The position numbers and the translations under genes were made by a program. DNA of 64,000 nt from Uliginosibacterium sp. Lineage in GTDB: Bacteria > Pseudomonadota > Gammaproteobacteria > Burkholderiales > Rhodocyclaceae. Below, piece by piece: positions 42,102 through 49,774 of the stretch. Where the stretch lies: positions 144,001-208,000 of the forward strand of contig JADKDZ010000003.1 of NCBI GenBank assembly GCA_016718265.1, given 5' to 3'. The stretch's first letter is position 1, and every line of letters starts with the position of its first letter. The notes under the pieces were generated by a model, which searched no databases, was not told the origin of the DNA, and saw only the letters and a program-made list of their open reading frames with translations.

Positions 42102-43855
42102 GCACGGCCACCGCCGACGCCCTGTCGGCAAGCGCCCCCAGCATCCGGGTGGACGGCGTCGTCAAACGCTTCCCCGGCGTTGTGGCACTTGATGGCATCT
42201 GCGCCGAAATTCTGCCTGGCCGGCTCACTGGCCTGGTCGGGCCGGACGGCGCGGGCAAGACCACGCTGATGCGCCTGATGGCCGGCCTGCTGCGGCCCGA
42301 CGAAGGCCGGATCACCCTGCTGGGCCGCGACACGGTGCGCGACCAGGGCGAGATCGCCGAGCTCACCGGCTACATGCCGCAACGCTTCGGCCTCTACGAA
42401 GACCTCTCGGTGATGGAGAACCTGCAGCTCTACGCCGAGCTGCGCGAACTGCCCGCCGCCCAGCACAAGGAAACCTTCGAGCGCCTGCTCGACTTCACGA
42501 AGCTCGGCCCCTTCACCAAGCGTCTCGCCGGCCGGCTCTCGGGCGGCATGAAGCAGAAGCTGGGGCTGGCCTGTGCGCTGATGGCCCGCCCGCACGTGCT
42601 GCTGCTCGACGAACCGGGCGTGGGCGTCGACCCGGTCAGCCGCCAGGATTTGTGGCGCATGGTCGGCGAACTCACCGATGGCGGCATGGCCGTGCTGTGG
42701 TCGACGGCCTATCTCGACGAAGCCGAACAATGCGAATCCGTGCTCCTGCTCAACGCCGGGCGGCTCGAATTCGCTGGCAAACCTGAAGAACTCACCCGTC
42801 GGCTCGAAGGCCGCAGCTTCCGTATCCGGGAGCCGGCCGGGGATCGCCGCCGCGTCCTCGCCCAGGCGCTCGATCTGTCCGCCATCAGCGATGGCGTGAT
42901 CCAGGGCTTGTCGGTTCGCCTGGTGACGCGTGCCGGGGCATCGATCGACGCCGTCCGCCCGCTGGCTGACGCCGCGCAGGCCCGGGTGGAGTCCGTCGCA
43001 CCGCGCTTCGAGGATGCCTTTGTCGATCTGCTTGGCGGCGGGCCGGGCGGGACCTCGGTGATTGCCGAGCTGATGCCGCCCGTGGCGCTGGCAAACGACA
43101 TCGCCGTCTCTTGCACGAATCTCACCCGCCGCTTCGGCGACTTCACGGCGACCGACCGCGTCAGCTTCGAGGTGCGCCAGGGCGAGATCTTCGGCCTGCT
43201 CGGGCCCAACGGTGCCGGTAAATCGACCACCTTCAAGATGCTCTGCGGTCTGCTCAAGCCTAGCGCGGGCTCGGCCCACGTCGTCGGCCTCAACCTCGCG
43301 AAAGCGGCCAGCGCCGCCAAGAACCAGCTCGGCTACATGGCGCAGAAGTTCTCGCTCTACGGCCTGCTCTCGGTGCGCCAGAACCTCGAATTTTCGGCGG
43401 GCGTCTATGGCCTGAGCGGTGCGCAGAAGCAGGAACGCATCGACGAGATGATCGAGGCCTTCGAGCTGCAGCGCTTTCTGGCAGCCGAGCCCAACGATCT
43501 CTCGCTCGGCTACAAGCAGCGCCTGGCCCTGGCCTGCGCGCTGATGCACCGCCCGCCGGTGCTCTTCCTCGACGAGCCGACTTCGGGCGTCGATCCGATC
43601 ACGCGGCGCGAATTCTGGACCCATATCAACGGCCTTGTGCGCAAGGGGGTGACGGTAATGGTCACCACCCACTTCATGGACGAGGCCGAGTATTGCGACC
43701 GCGTCGCGCTCATGTACCGCGCCCAGCTCATCGCGCTCGACACGCCCGATGCCCTCAAGCGCCAGGTCGCGCGGCATGACGATCATGAGCCCACGATGGA
43801 AGATGCCTTCATCGAGCTGATCAAGCGTTTCGACGCGCAGGCGGCCGCGCGATGA
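42098..43855 (+). CDS. Tandem ABC ATPase, YbhF-like
   Basis: 585 residues from GTG overlapping the hlyD stop. Two ABC domains: the first with Walker A GPDGAGKTT and signature LSGGMKQK, then 'LLLDEPGVGVDP'. The second has GPNGAGKST, signature 'LSLGYKQRL' and 'LFLDEPTSGVDP'. The second signature lacks the canonical second Gly (LSLGY for LSGGQ) but this is seen in the YbhF group. Powers the exporter. Confidence 0.92.
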   Translation: MSTATADALSASAPSIRVDGVVKRFPGVVALDGICAEILPGRLTGLVGPDGAGKTTLMRLMAGLLRPDEGRITLLGRDTVRDQGEIAELTGYMPQRFGLYEDLSVMENLQLYAELRELPAAQHKETFERLLDFTKLGPFTKRLAGRLSGGMKQKLGLACALMARPHVLLLDEPGVGVDPVSRQDLWRMVGELTDGGMAVLWSTAYLDEAEQCESVLLLNAGRLEFAGKPEELTRRLEGRSFRIREPAGDRRRVLAQALDLSAISDGVIQGLSVRLVTRAGASIDAVRPLADAAQARVESVAPRFEDAFVDLLGGGPGGTSVIAELMPPVALANDIAVSCTNLTRRFGDFTATDRVSFEVRQGEIFGLLGPNGAGKSTTFKMLCGLLKPSAGSAHVVGLNLAKAASAAKNQLGYMAQKFSLYGLLSVRQNLEFSAGVYGLSGAQKQERIDEMIEAFELQRFLAAEPNDLSLGYKQRLALACALMHRPPVLFLDEPTSGVDPITRREFWTHINGLVRKGVTVMVTTHFMDEAEYCDRVALMYRAQLIALDTPDALKRQVARHDDHEPTMEDAFIELIKRFDAQAAAR

Positions 43856-44985
43856 AACGTCCGGCCTTCAAGCTCCGTCGCCTCGTGGCGATGTCGCGCA
43901 AGGAAACGCTGCAGATCTTCCGCGACCCGTCCACCCTGCTCGTCGCCTTCGTGCTGCCCATTGTGATGCTCTTCCTGTTCGCGTATGCCGTCTCGCTCGA
44001 TACACGCCAGGTCCGCATTGGCGTCGTACTCGAATCGGATAGCGAAGCCTCTCAGTCACTGGCGGCAGCCTTCGCCGGGAGTCGTTATTTTTCGGTGACG
44101 CCGGCGCGGGATCGGCGCGAGGTCGAACCCGGGCTGGTCTCCGGCCAGCTGCGCGGCTACATCGTGATTCCCCAGGACTTCGCTGTCCGTGTGCAGCGAG
44201 GCCGTGGCGACGGTCTCGTGCAGATCATTACCGATGGCACCCAGCCGAACACCGCCACCTTTGTGTCGAATTATGCCCAGGGCGTGGTGTCGGCCTGGCA
44301 GGCCAGCCGCACGCCAATGGCCGGGGTTCTCCCGCCAGCAATCGTGCTGCAGCCGCGTTTCTGGTTCAACCCCGAGATCGAAAGCCGCCGTGCGCTCATC
44401 CCCGGCGCACTCGCCGTTGTCATGACCATCATTGGCACCTTGCTCACGGCCCTGGTCGTGGCACGTGAGTGGGAGCGCGGCACGATGGAGGGCCTGTTTT
44501 CCACCCCTGCGACGGTATTCGAGATCCTGCTTGGCAAGCTGCTGCCCTACTTCGGCCTGGGGATGTTTGCCATTGGCATTGGCAGCGCGCTGGCGGTCGG
44601 CGTGTTCGGCCTGCCGCTGCGCGGTTCGGTCTTCACCCTGTTTCTGCTCGCGGCGGTCTTCCTGATTCCGGCGCTCGGCTTGGGCCTCTTGATCTCCACC
44701 CTCGCCAAAAACCAGTTCATCGCCGCGCAGCTTGCGCTGATCGCGGGCTTCCTGCCGGCCTTCCTGCTCTCGGGTTTCCTGTTCGAGATCCGCTCCATGC
44801 CGCTGCCCATCCAGCTCATCACCCACATCGTGCCCGCGCGTTACTTCAACGCGGGGCTGCAGACGGTGTTCCTCGCGGGCGATGTGTGGTCGCTGATCCT
44901 GCCTTCGCTGGGCGCGATGCTGCTGCTGGGCGCGATCCTGTTCGCGATCATCATCCGCAAGACCAAGAAGAGCCTGGAGCGCTGA
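43852..44985 (+). CDS. ABC-2 permease, YbhS-like
   Basis: 377 residues. One N-terminal helix ('PIVMLFLFAYAVSLDT'), a large periplasmic domain, then five helices with 'VMTIIGTLLTALVVAREWERGTMEGLFSTP', the ABC-2 signature that couples to the ATPase. Overlaps ybhF-like gene by ATGA. Inner membrane. Confidence 0.9.
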   Translation: MKRPAFKLRRLVAMSRKETLQIFRDPSTLLVAFVLPIVMLFLFAYAVSLDTRQVRIGVVLESDSEASQSLAAAFAGSRYFSVTPARDRREVEPGLVSGQLRGYIVIPQDFAVRVQRGRGDGLVQIITDGTQPNTATFVSNYAQGVVSAWQASRTPMAGVLPPAIVLQPRFWFNPEIESRRALIPGALAVVMTIIGTLLTALVVAREWERGTMEGLFSTPATVFEILLGKLLPYFGLGMFAIGIGSALAVGVFGLPLRGSVFTLFLLAAVFLIPALGLGLLISTLAKNQFIAAQLALIAGFLPAFLLSGFLFEIRSMPLPIQLITHIVPARYFNAGLQTVFLAGDVWSLILPSLGAMLLLGAILFAIIIRKTKKSLER

Positions 44986-44988
44986 ACC

Positions 44989-46095
44989 ATGCACGCAACC
45001 CTCATCCGCCTGCGCGCCCAGATCGTCAAGGAGCTGCTCTGCCTGCTGCGCGACCCCAAGAGCCGCACGATCATGATCGGCCCGCCGCTGATCCAGCTCT
45101 TCGTGTTTTCGTTTGCGATGACGCTGGAGATCCAGAACGTTGACCTCGCCCTGCTCAACCGGGATGCGGGCAACGCCTCGCTTGAACTCGTGCAGCAGCT
45201 GCAGGCCTCCCGCCTGGTCAAGCGGATTCGCGTGGCGCAGGACGAAGCCGAAGTCGCCCGCCTCATCGACACTCAGGAGGTGCTTGCCGGCGTCATCCTG
45301 CCCGAAACGTTCTCGCGCGACATCGCCGCCGGCCGCAGCGGCACGGCCCAGATCCTGCTGGACGGGCGCAAGGCCAATGCCGCCCAGATTACGCTGGGCT
45401 ATCTGCAAAGCATCGCCGGCAATGCCTCGATGAGCCTGCGGCCAGGCAGTGGCGGCGAACTTGCCGTGGTGCGCCACGCGTTCAACCCCAACCTGATCTA
45501 TCGCTGGTTCGTCGTGCCGAGCCTCTCAGGCATCCTCGTCACCCTGATCGCACTGATGGTCACCGCCCTGTCGATCGCCCGCGAGCGCGAGCTCGGCACT
45601 TTCGACCAGTTGCTCGTCTCGCCCTGCACGCCCACCGAAATCATCATCGCCAAGGCGGTGCCCGCTTTTCTGGTCGGCACGGTACTGGCCTCGGTGATGA
45701 TGAGCGCGGCCGTCTTCATTTTCGGCATCCCCTTCACCGGCAGCATCGGCCTGCTGTTCGCCTGCCTGACGCTCTTCATCCTGTCGCTCGTCGGCATCGG
45801 GCTGATGATCTCGTCGATCTGCTCGACCCAGCAGCAAGCCATCCTCGGCACCTTCGCCGTCGTCGTGCCCGCGATCCTGATTTCCGGCTTCGCCACGCCG
45901 GTCGAAAACATGCCGCGCTTCCTGCAATGGCTGGCCGAGTGCATCCCGCTCAAGCATTACCTGATCATCCTGCAGGGCAGCTTCCTCAAGGCGCTGCCGC
46001 CCGCCGAGGTCTTTGCCAATGCGTGGCCGATGGCCGTCATCGCCGCCGTGACCCTGACGCTGGCCACCCTGTTCGTGCGCAGCAAGCTCCAGTGA
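44989..46095 (+). CDS. ABC-2 permease, YbhR-like
   Basis: 368 residues, same layout as the preceding permease: 'IMIGPPLIQLFVFSFAMTLE', periplasmic domain, 'LIALMVTALSIARERELGTFDQLLVSP', then 'AILGTFAVVVPAILISGFATPVE'. Starts 3 bases after it. The two probably form a heterodimer. Confidence 0.9.
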   Translation: MHATLIRLRAQIVKELLCLLRDPKSRTIMIGPPLIQLFVFSFAMTLEIQNVDLALLNRDAGNASLELVQQLQASRLVKRIRVAQDEAEVARLIDTQEVLAGVILPETFSRDIAAGRSGTAQILLDGRKANAAQITLGYLQSIAGNASMSLRPGSGGELAVVRHAFNPNLIYRWFVVPSLSGILVTLIALMVTALSIARERELGTFDQLLVSPCTPTEIIIAKAVPAFLVGTVLASVMMSAAVFIFGIPFTGSIGLLFACLTLFILSLVGIGLMISSICSTQQQAILGTFAVVVPAILISGFATPVENMPRFLQWLAECIPLKHYLIILQGSFLKALPPAEVFANAWPMAVIAAVTLTLATLFVRSKLQ

Positions 46096-46103
46096 GGTCT
46101 TCC

Positions 46104-47516
46104 ATGTCATCCAGATTCCCCTGTCGCCTGATACTCGCCTTCCCGCTCGCCCTGCTGGCCGGCTGCGCCAGTGTTGGCCCCGAGCATGCCGTGCCCACCG
46201 TTGCAGTCGGCCAAGGCTGGCTCACCCCGGCGGATAGCCGCGCCGACACCGCAGCGCTGGCCCGCTGGTGGCAGACGCTGGGCGATCCTGAACTCGAAGG
46301 CCTGGTCGAGCTGGCCCTCACGCGCAACCTCGATCTGCGCCAGGCCGAGCAGAACATCGAAGCCTCACGGGCGATGCTGAGCCGTGCCGAAGCACTCGAT
46401 TCGCCCACGCTCAAGGCCAGCGGCAGCGTGCAGAGGAGCCGCACCAGCCTCAACGGCCCGGAATACAACCCGCAACGCGCGCCGACCCAGACAGTTTCCG
46501 ATATCGGCCTCGATGCCAGCTGGGAGATCGACCTCTTCGGCTCCTTGCGCCGCCAGCGCGAATCCGCCACCGCCAGCCTGCAGCTGAGCGAGGCCGAAGC
46601 GCAGGGCCTGCGCCTGTCCATCGTCGCCGAAACCGCGCGCACCTACCTCGCGATGCGCGGTGCGCAACGTGAGCTCGCCGCGCGGCAAGCCTCGGTAGCC
46701 ACCCTGACGCGCCTCGTCGAACTCGCGCAGCGCCGCCAGCAGGCGGGCGATCTGCCCAGCATGGAGGTCGAACGCGCCCGCGCCCGGCTCGATCAGGCCC
46801 GCGCCGCGCTGCCGGCCATCGAGGCGCGGCGCCAGGCGGCGGCCATCGCACTCGGCCTGCTCACCGGCGACCTGCCCGAATCCCGGATCGCGCTCGCAGA
46901 GGCGCCCGGCAGCGAGATTGCGCTGGGCAGGGTCCCGGTCGGCCAGCGCGCCGAGATCCTGCGCCGCCGCCCGGATGTCATCGCCGCCGAGCGCAAGCTC
47001 GCCGCCGCCACGGCCGACACCGGCACCGCCACCGCCGAACTCTTCCCCAAGCTCACGCTCTCGGCCAGCGCCGGTTTCCGCGCACTCGGCGGCAAGGATC
47101 TCTTTTCCGACAACAGCCAGCGCGGCGCCCTCGGCCCCTTGATCGCGTGGCGGATCTTCGATGGCGGCCGGGTACGCGCCGAAATCCGCGCCGCCGAAGC
47201 CCGCCAGCATGCCGCCGCCATCGGCTACGAAAAGGCCGTCCTCACCGCCCTCAGTGATGCCGAGAAAGCCCTCGACCAGTACGCCCACACCCTGCAAGCC
47301 CTCGCCGCGCAAGAGCAGGCCCTGGGCAGCACCACGCGGCTGACCGACATCCTGCGCCAACGTCATGCGCTCGGTGACGTCAGTCTTACGGAGTTGCTCG
47401 ATGCCGAGCGCGAACGCAGCGACCAGCAAGCCACCCTCGCCCAGCTCAAGACCAGCGCGGGATCTGATCTGGTGGCGCTGTACAAGGCGCTGGGGGGCGG
47501 GTGGGAGGTGCCGTAG
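46104..47516 (+). CDS. Outer-membrane efflux lipoprotein (NodT family)
   Basis: 470 residues from ATG 46104, SD GAGG 6 bases upstream. Lipobox LLAGC at ~16-20, then 'GPEHAVPTVAVGQGW'. Two OEP repeats; 'SWEIDLFGSLRRQRESATAS' and 'GLLTGDLPESRIALAEAP' and 'RPDVIAAERKLAAATAD' are standard TolC/NodT blocks. Having the channel in the same operon as YbhGFSR-like genes makes a self-contained tripartite exporter. The true substrate is unknown; cephalosporins and cations are implicated for the E. coli system. Confidence 0.92.
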   Translation: MSSRFPCRLILAFPLALLAGCASVGPEHAVPTVAVGQGWLTPADSRADTAALARWWQTLGDPELEGLVELALTRNLDLRQAEQNIEASRAMLSRAEALDSPTLKASGSVQRSRTSLNGPEYNPQRAPTQTVSDIGLDASWEIDLFGSLRRQRESATASLQLSEAEAQGLRLSIVAETARTYLAMRGAQRELAARQASVATLTRLVELAQRRQQAGDLPSMEVERARARLDQARAALPAIEARRQAAAIALGLLTGDLPESRIALAEAPGSEIALGRVPVGQRAEILRRRPDVIAAERKLAAATADTGTATAELFPKLTLSASAGFRALGGKDLFSDNSQRGALGPLIAWRIFDGGRVRAEIRAAEARQHAAAIGYEKAVLTALSDAEKALDQYAHTLQALAAQEQALGSTTRLTDILRQRHALGDVSLTELLDAERERSDQQATLAQLKTSAGSDLVALYKALGGGWEVP

Positions 47517-47762
47517 AAAATTGAAAGGCGTAATAGCGGAAGGGCATTGCACCAGCTGTTCTGCAACGGCAAGGCAATGATTAAACTTCCCGACACGCCT
47601 CGTGCTGGCTGGAGTGTATTCGGCGGTCTGAGCAGAAGGACTCGAAGAGAGCGTTCGCGAGCTGGCCGATTGACGTCGCGAAAAAAAGCGCTGAACATTC
47701 GGTGCAATGCCCTTTGGTTGCTGCGCCCTACGGGCTATTTGTTCGTCAGGTGAGGAGATTGA

Positions 47763-48518
47763 ATGTTCGGTTTTGGAAGAAAGAAGAGCTACGAAGATCG
47801 AATTAGGGAATTGCTGGAGGCTAGTCAGCAGAGCGAGGCTGCATCTGTTGCCAGAGACGCATTTGCTGATAAGAAGTCTGGTGAGCACGTGTTGGCGTGG
47901 GTTGCTTCCTCAATGTATGAGCGTGACGTTATCCCGGCTTTTGACCTCTTGGAGGAGTTTGTAATCCGCTTTCCAGACTCACTTCATCTCCCGAGAGTTT
48001 ATCTTGCTGACATCCTTTCGCGCGCTTCCCAGTTTGACAAAGCCACGGACCTTGCACGCTATTACTTGCGTCTGGCAAGAGACTCCAATGTCCTTTCATC
48101 GCTTGACAGCAGACGGATCGAGCAAGAGGGGGTATCTCGTTCTTTCTTGCTATTAACGTCTGCATATACAACGCTGGGAGCTAGGTCGTACAGCAAGAGA
48201 ATGCTGCAGTTCGGACTTGGCTATGCCCTGGTTGATCGTTGGAGAGAAGCCAATAGGAATGAACTGCTTCAGCTTGAAAGGGAACTTCTGCAAACGGATG
48301 AGGCGGATCTCGACAGCAGGTGGGAGACGTTCTTTTGCACAGGAGCAGGTGCAGGAGACTTGTTCAGTAAGTGCAGTGACGAGGGATTCCCTCGCATGGC
48401 GAAGCGGGTTGACCTGCTAGAAGGGAATTTCCGCTTTAACGGTGCGTTTCAGGTGGATGTCTCGGAGGCTTTCATGCTTGTCGTTGAGTCAAGGAGCAGC
48501 GGGTGTGTTCTATGCTGA
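47763..48518 (+). CDS. Uncharacterised TPR-like protein
   Basis: 251 residues with a strong SD (GAGGAG) before ATG 47763. Mostly helical, with TPR-like units ('AFDLLEEFVIRFPDSLHLPR', 'VYLADILSRASQFDKATDLA'). Codon use and GC are lower than in the flanking exporter genes, which suggests acquisition. The last residues are GCVLC. No family recognised and no neighbour gives a clue. Confidence 0.65.
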   Translation: MFGFGRKKSYEDRIRELLEASQQSEAASVARDAFADKKSGEHVLAWVASSMYERDVIPAFDLLEEFVIRFPDSLHLPRVYLADILSRASQFDKATDLARYYLRLARDSNVLSSLDSRRIEQEGVSRSFLLLTSAYTTLGARSYSKRMLQFGLGYALVDRWREANRNELLQLERELLQTDEADLDSRWETFFCTGAGAGDLFSKCSDEGFPRMAKRVDLLEGNFRFNGAFQVDVSEAFMLVVESRSSGCVLC

Positions 48519-48545
48519 CCTGACTTAAGTATGTCGGGGCAGCGA

Positions 48546-48630
48546 GTAGGTCGGATAAGCGAAGCGCCATCCGACGTTGGTTGAGTTGTCTGACATACGT
48601 CGGATGGCGCCTTCGGCTGATCCGACCTAC
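48546..48630. repeat. REP-like long palindrome
   Basis: Arms of ~33 bases (gtaggtcggataagcgaagc... against ...ggctgatccgacctac) around a 19-base centre. Lies between two convergent genes and probably forms a stable hairpin that ends transcription. A half copy is at 38710. Confidence 0.85.
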
Positions 48631-48799
48631 TTAAAACGATCTTCCTGGGCTGCCCGAAAAGCCGCGCCCAGCCTGCCTCGCCAAAGGCATGCCTGCAGAC
48701 CCAAGCGGGGTGCGGGTCTCAGGGTGATGCGGGTGGAGGTTGTGTCCAAACACGCGGGGTTCCCGCCTGCGCGGGGACGACGGCTCCGCCAGCGCCTAC

Positions 48800-49774
48800 T
48801 CAGGCGGGCTCGCCTTCTTCGGGTTTCTTCTCCAGCGAGCGGCCGCGCACCTCTTCCAGCAGGGCGTCAAAGTCGCGCGATTCCGCCGGCATCATGGTGA
48901 CCTGCACTTCGACTTCGTGCGAGGCGCCGCCGAGGATCACGCCGCGCATCGGGCTGACGTCGTGGAAGTCCCGCCCCCAGCCGAGGATGACGTGTTCGAG
49001 GTTCGGCTGCAGGTTATTGGTCGGGTCGAAGCCGACCCAGCCATTCTCCGGGCACCACAGCGAAACCCAGGCGTGCGAGGCATCCGCGCCGATCAGACGC
49101 GGTTTGCCGGGCGCGGGGTGGGTGAGGATATAGCCGCTCATGTAGCGGGCGGCGAGGCCGAGCGAGCGCAATGCGCTGAGCATGAGGTGGGCGAAATCCT
49201 GACAGACGCCGCGCTTCTTGCGGAAGGTGTCGGCGACCGGGGTGGCGACGGTGCTGGCCTTGGGGTCGAAGGTGAATTCGGTGTAGAGGCGGCGCATCAG
49301 GTCGCGCGTGGCCTCCAGCAAGGGTCTGCGCGGGGTGAAGCTCAGGAGCGCCCAGCGGCGGACCTCGTCGAGCACCGGGGCTTGTGCGGAGGCCAGCGCG
49401 CATTCCTGTGCGTCCAGTGGCGCGGGGGAGGGGAACGCTACGATCATGGCGGCGACGTCTTCCCACGGGGTGCCGGCGGCTTCGCGCCAGGCCGCAGGGC
49501 GGGGCAGGACTTCGACGGTGCTGGCGGCGATGAGGCGCAGCATGTCATGTGGCTGGCGCAGGGCCAGCCAGGTGCTGGGGTTGTCAAACCAGTCGGCATG
49601 GGACTGGAGGCTGGCGGGGTCCGGGCTGATGTCGAGCTGGAAGCGCTCCAGCCGCTGGAAGCGCCAGTCGCGCGGGGTGAGGTGCAGCAGATGCTGCGAC
49701 AGGCTGACCGGCGCGGCGTAGCGGTACAGGGTCTCGTGGATGACGTGGTAGCGGATGGGGGTATCGTGGCTCAT
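48800..49774 (-). CDS. Transglutaminase-like cysteine peptidase, intact
   Basis: 324 residues. Complete catalytic triad: Cys191 in GVCQDFAH, His234 in ASHAW, Asp250 in GFDPTN. N-terminal beta domain of the family ('YHVIHETLYRYAAPVSLSQH'). Overlaps the ATP-grasp/alpha-E fusion stop by ATGA. Proteins of this group are predicted to cleave or transfer amide bonds on the product of the partner ligase. Confidence 0.9.
   Translation of the reverse strand: MSHDTPIRYHVIHETLYRYAAPVSLSQHLLHLTPRDWRFQRLERFQLDISPDPASLQSHADWFDNPSTWLALRQPHDMLRLIAASTVEVLPRPAAWREAAGTPWEDVAAMIVAFPSPAPLDAQECALASAQAPVLDEVRRWALLSFTPRRPLLEATRDLMRRLYTEFTFDPKASTVATPVADTFRKKRGVCQDFAHLMLSALRSLGLAARYMSGYILTHPAPGKPRLIGADASHAWVSLWCPENGWVGFDPTNNLQPNLEHVILGWGRDFHDVSPMRGVILGGASHEVEVQVTMMPAESRDFDALLEEVRGRSLEKKPEEGEPA

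Noticed and set aside
42008..43786. 592-codon minus-strand frame opposite the YbhF-like gene
   Set aside because: Antisense shadow; the plus strand carries both Walker motifs.
46365..47888. 507-codon minus-strand frame opposite the NodT gene
   Set aside because: Antisense shadow extending into an intergenic region.
48504..48518. CaaX-like prenylation end (CVLC)
   Set aside because: Bacteria do not prenylate their own proteins in this way; the match is probably chance.
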